This document shows, piece after piece, positions 6,076 to 8,163 of a stretch of DNA of 8,163 nt. This DNA comes from Planctomycetota bacterium (GTDB lineage: Bacteria > Planctomycetota > Planctomycetia > Pirellulales > S012-138), in NCBI GenBank assembly GCA_026982835.1, contig JALSGI010000880.1, positions 1 to 8,163 on the forward strand. Reading direction: 5' to 3'. The position numbers and the translations under genes were made by a program. The notes under the pieces were generated by a model. That model had not been told where the DNA came from, did no database searches, and was given only the letters and a program-made list of their open reading frames with translations. How positions within the stretch are numbered: position 1 is the first letter of the stretch; every line of letters begins with the position of its first letter.

Positions 6076-6467
6076 ATCCCGAACAACTCCGCTTTACCGA
6101 TACCCACGAATGGGTCTACCTGGACACCAGCCAGGAGAAGGCCGTGGCCACCGTGGGCCTGACCGACTATGCCATCGAACAGCTCAACGACCTGGTGTAT
6201 ATCCAACTGCCCGAGGTGGGGCACCAGGTGCGCCGGGGCGAGGCGTTCGGCGAGGTGGAGTCGGTCAAGGCCGTCAGCGATCTTTACAGTCCCGTCGATG
6301 GCGAAGTGCTGGAAGTGAACCAGCAGCTCAGCGAAGACCTGGACCCGCTGAGCCAGGACCCCTACGGGGCCGGGTGGATCATCAAGGTGCAGGTGAGCGA
6401 TCCGGGCCAGGTGGAGGACTTAATGGACTACGCTGCTTACCGCAAGATGTGTGAGGAAGAACTGTAG
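6072..6467 (+). CDS. gcvH: Glycine cleavage system H-protein (lipoyl carrier)
   Basis: H-protein shuttles the aminomethyl intermediate between the P, T and L proteins on a lipoyl arm. The product has 131 residues, the usual size. Motifs are FTDTHEWV (8-15), VGLTDYAIEQLNDLVYIQLP (28-47), and ESVKAVSDLYSPVDGEV (63-79), with Lys 66 as the lipoylation site; YGAGWIIKV follows. The start is GTG 6072, which overlaps the gcvT stop (GTGA). AGAGAGGA ending at 6063 gives a good ribosome binding site eight bases upstream. This supports coupled translation of T and H proteins. Ends at TAG 6465-6467, followed by an unusually long spacer before gcvPA. Confidence 0.97.
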   Translation: MNPEQLRFTDTHEWVYLDTSQEKAVATVGLTDYAIEQLNDLVYIQLPEVGHQVRRGEAFGEVESVKAVSDLYSPVDGEVLEVNQQLSEDLDPLSQDPYGAGWIIKVQVSDPGQVEDLMDYAAYRKMCEEEL

Positions 6468-6835
6468 AGTTGCGGCGTGCGGCTTGCGCCGGGAGCTTCC
6501 GCATCGGAGGCTTGGAGGCGTGGAGGCTTGGGGGCTTGGAGGGAGCCGGAGCCCCGCACGTCAGTGCGAGGAGAAGCAGTATCGGCTTGCGGCTTGCGCC
6601 GTTGCGCCGGTGCTGCCGCACCGAGCGGGAACAAAGGGAAGTCCTTGGAACAAGAATACAAGAACAAGTGCCGATTTTCGCAACCGGCGAGCCGGGGCGA
6701 GTTTTTCCGCAGGATTGCGCCTGTGGCGTGCGGCTCCTAGAAAACTAGAAAAAACGACGCTGGAGAAGAAAACCGCAAGGGCCCGCTTGTAACCTGCCCG
6801 ATTCGACAACATTCGCTGCTTGTTTGGTACCACCG
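6468..6835. other. 368-base spacer between gcvH and gcvPA, rich in short repeats
   Basis: No credible gene was found. The spacer contains an octamer tandem array (6506-6545), a 14-base direct repeat TGCGGCTTGCGCCG at 6478-6491 and 6588-6601, an 11-base repeat GGCGTGCGGCT at 6474-6484 and 6725-6735, and two adjacent CTAGAAAA units at 6737-6752. A weak promoter for gcvPA is possible: TTGCGC (6715-6720), a 17-base spacer, and TAGAAA (6738-6743). No ribosome binding site precedes gcvPA. The repeats suggest decayed intergenic repeat elements and possibly separate control of gcvPA. Confidence 0.6.
6506..6545 (+). repeat. Octamer tandem array, unit GGAGGCTT
   Basis: Five consecutive 8-base units are visible: GGAGGCTT, GGAGGCGT, GGAGGCTT, GGGGGCTT and GGAGGGAG. 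They begin 39 bases after the gcvH stop. The same word GGAGGCTTGG also occurs once at 3433-3442 near the tRNA, probably by chance. Such an array could vary in length by slippage. Confidence 0.75.
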
Positions 6836-8163
6836 ATGACCTACCAGCAAAACACCCCCGAAGACCGCCTGGCGATGCTCCAGGCCATCGGCGCAGCAAG
6901 TATCGAGGAGCTGTTCGCCCAGGTGCCCGCAGAACTCCGGCTGAAGCAGCCGCTGAAGCTCCCTGCGGCCCAAGGAGAACTGGAGCTGGCCGGGCACATG
7001 GCCCAACTGGCTGCACGCAACCAGGACATGAGCCGCTGGGTCTGCTTCCTGGGTGCCGGCAGCTACGACCACTTCATCCCGGCGGTGGTGGATTACATCG
7101 CCGGCCGGGGAGAGTTTTACACTTCCTACACTCCCTACCAGCCGGAGGTGAGCCAGGGGAACCTGCAAGCGTTTTTCGAATACCAGACGATGATCACCCA
7201 GTTGACCGGCATGGATGTTTCCAATGCCAGTCTCTACGACGGAGGCTCGGCGACGGCCGAGGCGGTGTTGATGAGCTTTACGGCCACGGGCCGCTCGCAG
7301 CGGGTGGTGGTAAGCCAAGGCGTGCACCCGGAGTATCGCCGCATCTTGCACACCTACCTGGAAAACCTGGATACCCAGATCGTCGAGCTTGCCTGCCCGC
7401 AGGGAACCACCGACCCCCAGACGGCCGCCGAGGCTCTGCGGCAGGAAGCCGCCTGCCTGCTGGTGCAGCAGCCCAACTTCTTCGGCTCGCTGGAAGAGAT
7501 GGAACAACTGGCCCAGGTGGCCCACGATCACGGCTCGCTGCTTGTGGTCGTGGTGGACCCGATCAGCCTGGGGTTGCTGGAGCGTCCCGGGCGTTACGGG
7601 GCCGACATCGTGGTGGCCGAGGGGCAGGTGCTTGGTTCGCCGATGAGCTTCGGGGGGCCGTATTTGGGCGTGATGGCTTGCCGCGAGGAGTTCCTGCGTC
7701 GATTGCCGGGGCGGATCGCCGGGCAGACGGTTGATCGCCGCGGGCGGCGCTGCTGGGTGCTGACGCTGCAAACCCGCGAACAGCACATCCGCCGTGAAAA
7801 GGCCACCAGCAACATCTGCACCAACCAGGGTTTGCTGGCCATTCGGGCCGCGGTGTATCTGTCGCTAGTGGGCCCGCAGGGCCTGCGGGAACAAGCCGAC
7901 TTGTGCCTGCAAAAGGCCCACTATGCCGCACGCCGCATCACTGAACACCAGCGCTATCGCATGCGGTTCGACGCCCCGTTTTTCAAGGAGTTCGTGGTGC
8001 AGGACCGGCAGGGGCGCGTGCCGCAAGTGCTGGATTCCGCCTGGCAGCAGGGCATTGCCGCCGGCGTGCCGCTAGGGCGGTGGTTCCCTGAGCTGGAAGA
8101 TTGCTTCCTGGTGGCCGTGACCGAAAAGCGCACCCGGGAGCAGATCGACCGCCTGGCCCAAGT
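6836..8163 (+). CDS. gcvPA: Glycine dehydrogenase (decarboxylating) subunit 1, P-protein alpha (3' end missing)
   Basis: The P-protein decarboxylates glycine with PLP and loads the aminomethyl group onto lipoyl-H-protein. In the split form, GcvPA and GcvPB assemble into the active enzyme; the PLP-binding lysine is in GcvPB. ATG 6836 opens a frame that remains open to the window edge (442 full codons). The usual length is about 440-450, so only a few residues are missing. Matches in order: RLAMLQAIGAASIEELF (11-27), CFLGAGSYDHFIP (70-82), SYTPYQPEVSQG (97-108), LYDGGSATAEA (133-143), VQQPNFFGSLEEM (210-222), DPISLGLLERPGRYGADIV (241-259), SFGGPYLG (271-278), and LQTREQHIRREKATSNICTN (311-330), all diagnostic. 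It follows gcvT-gcvH on the same strand, after the repeat-rich spacer; gcvPB is expected downstream. Upstream sequence shows no clear ribosome binding site. Confidence 0.97.
   Translation, partial: MTYQQNTPEDRLAMLQAIGAASIEELFAQVPAELRLKQPLKLPAAQGELELAGHMAQLAARNQDMSRWVCFLGAGSYDHFIPAVVDYIAGRGEFYTSYTPYQPEVSQGNLQAFFEYQTMITQLTGMDVSNASLYDGGSATAEAVLMSFTATGRSQRVVVSQGVHPEYRRILHTYLENLDTQIVELACPQGTTDPQTAAEALRQEAACLLVQQPNFFGSLEEMEQLAQVAHDHGSLLVVVVDPISLGLLERPGRYGADIVVAEGQVLGSPMSFGGPYLGVMACREEFLRRLPGRIAGQTVDRRGRRCWVLTLQTREQHIRREKATSNICTNQGLLAIRAAVYLSLVGPQGLREQADLCLQKAHYAARRITEHQRYRMRFDAPFFKEFVVQDRQGRVPQVLDSAWQQGIAAGVPLGRWFPELEDCFLVAVTEKRTREQIDRLAQ

Noticed and set aside
6451..6792. Small open frames in the gcvH-gcvPA spacer
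   Set aside because: They run through tandem and direct repeats with low-complexity translations and lack ribosome binding sites.
6737..7786. Minus-strand open frame of 349 codons opposite gcvPA
   Set aside because: Antisense to a clearly recognised P-protein subunit; no family resemblance.

Overview
The window looks like a GC-rich bacterial chromosome, most likely a planctomycete of the Pirellulales type. That assignment is inference from recall: the N-terminal style of the tyrosine integrase and of the TOPRIM/DUF3987 protein, and a glycine cleavage operon with split P-protein subunits. TAG, TGA and TAA all end genes here, so the code looks standard.

Left part (1 to about 3338) is the end of an integrated mobile element. 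It holds the 3' part of a TOPRIM-DUF3987 replication-type gene, an AT-rich spacer with a long inverted repeat, and a tyrosine recombinase gene. The recombinase frame is complete except for one in-frame TAG at 2367-2369, so it is probably a pseudogene. Between it and a minus-strand tRNA lie copies of a 10-bp word that look like recombinase arm sites. The tRNA (3339-3411, anticodon CAT, probably the lysidine-modified Ile2 tRNA) points its 3' end at the integrase. This is the classic layout of an element integrated at a tRNA 3' end, so the tRNA probably marks the element boundary.

Middle part (3412-4821), outside that inferred boundary, is a compact three-gene plus-strand cluster. The first gene is a small stand-alone protein resembling HYD1-type ADP-ribosyltransferase toxins. 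Two small unrecognised genes follow, the second overlapping the first by 17 bases. A toxin with immunity or regulatory partners is a reasonable but untested reading, and this is the best candidate in the window for something not yet described.

Right part (4822-8163) is housekeeping: gcvT and gcvH, overlapping at GTGA, then a 368-base spacer full of short repeats, then gcvPA, which runs off the window close to its expected end. T-protein, H-protein and P-protein cooperate in oxidative glycine cleavage: P decarboxylates glycine onto the lipoyl arm of H, and T releases ammonia and moves the methylene group to tetrahydrofolate. gcvPB, which carries the PLP lysine, is expected just downstream.
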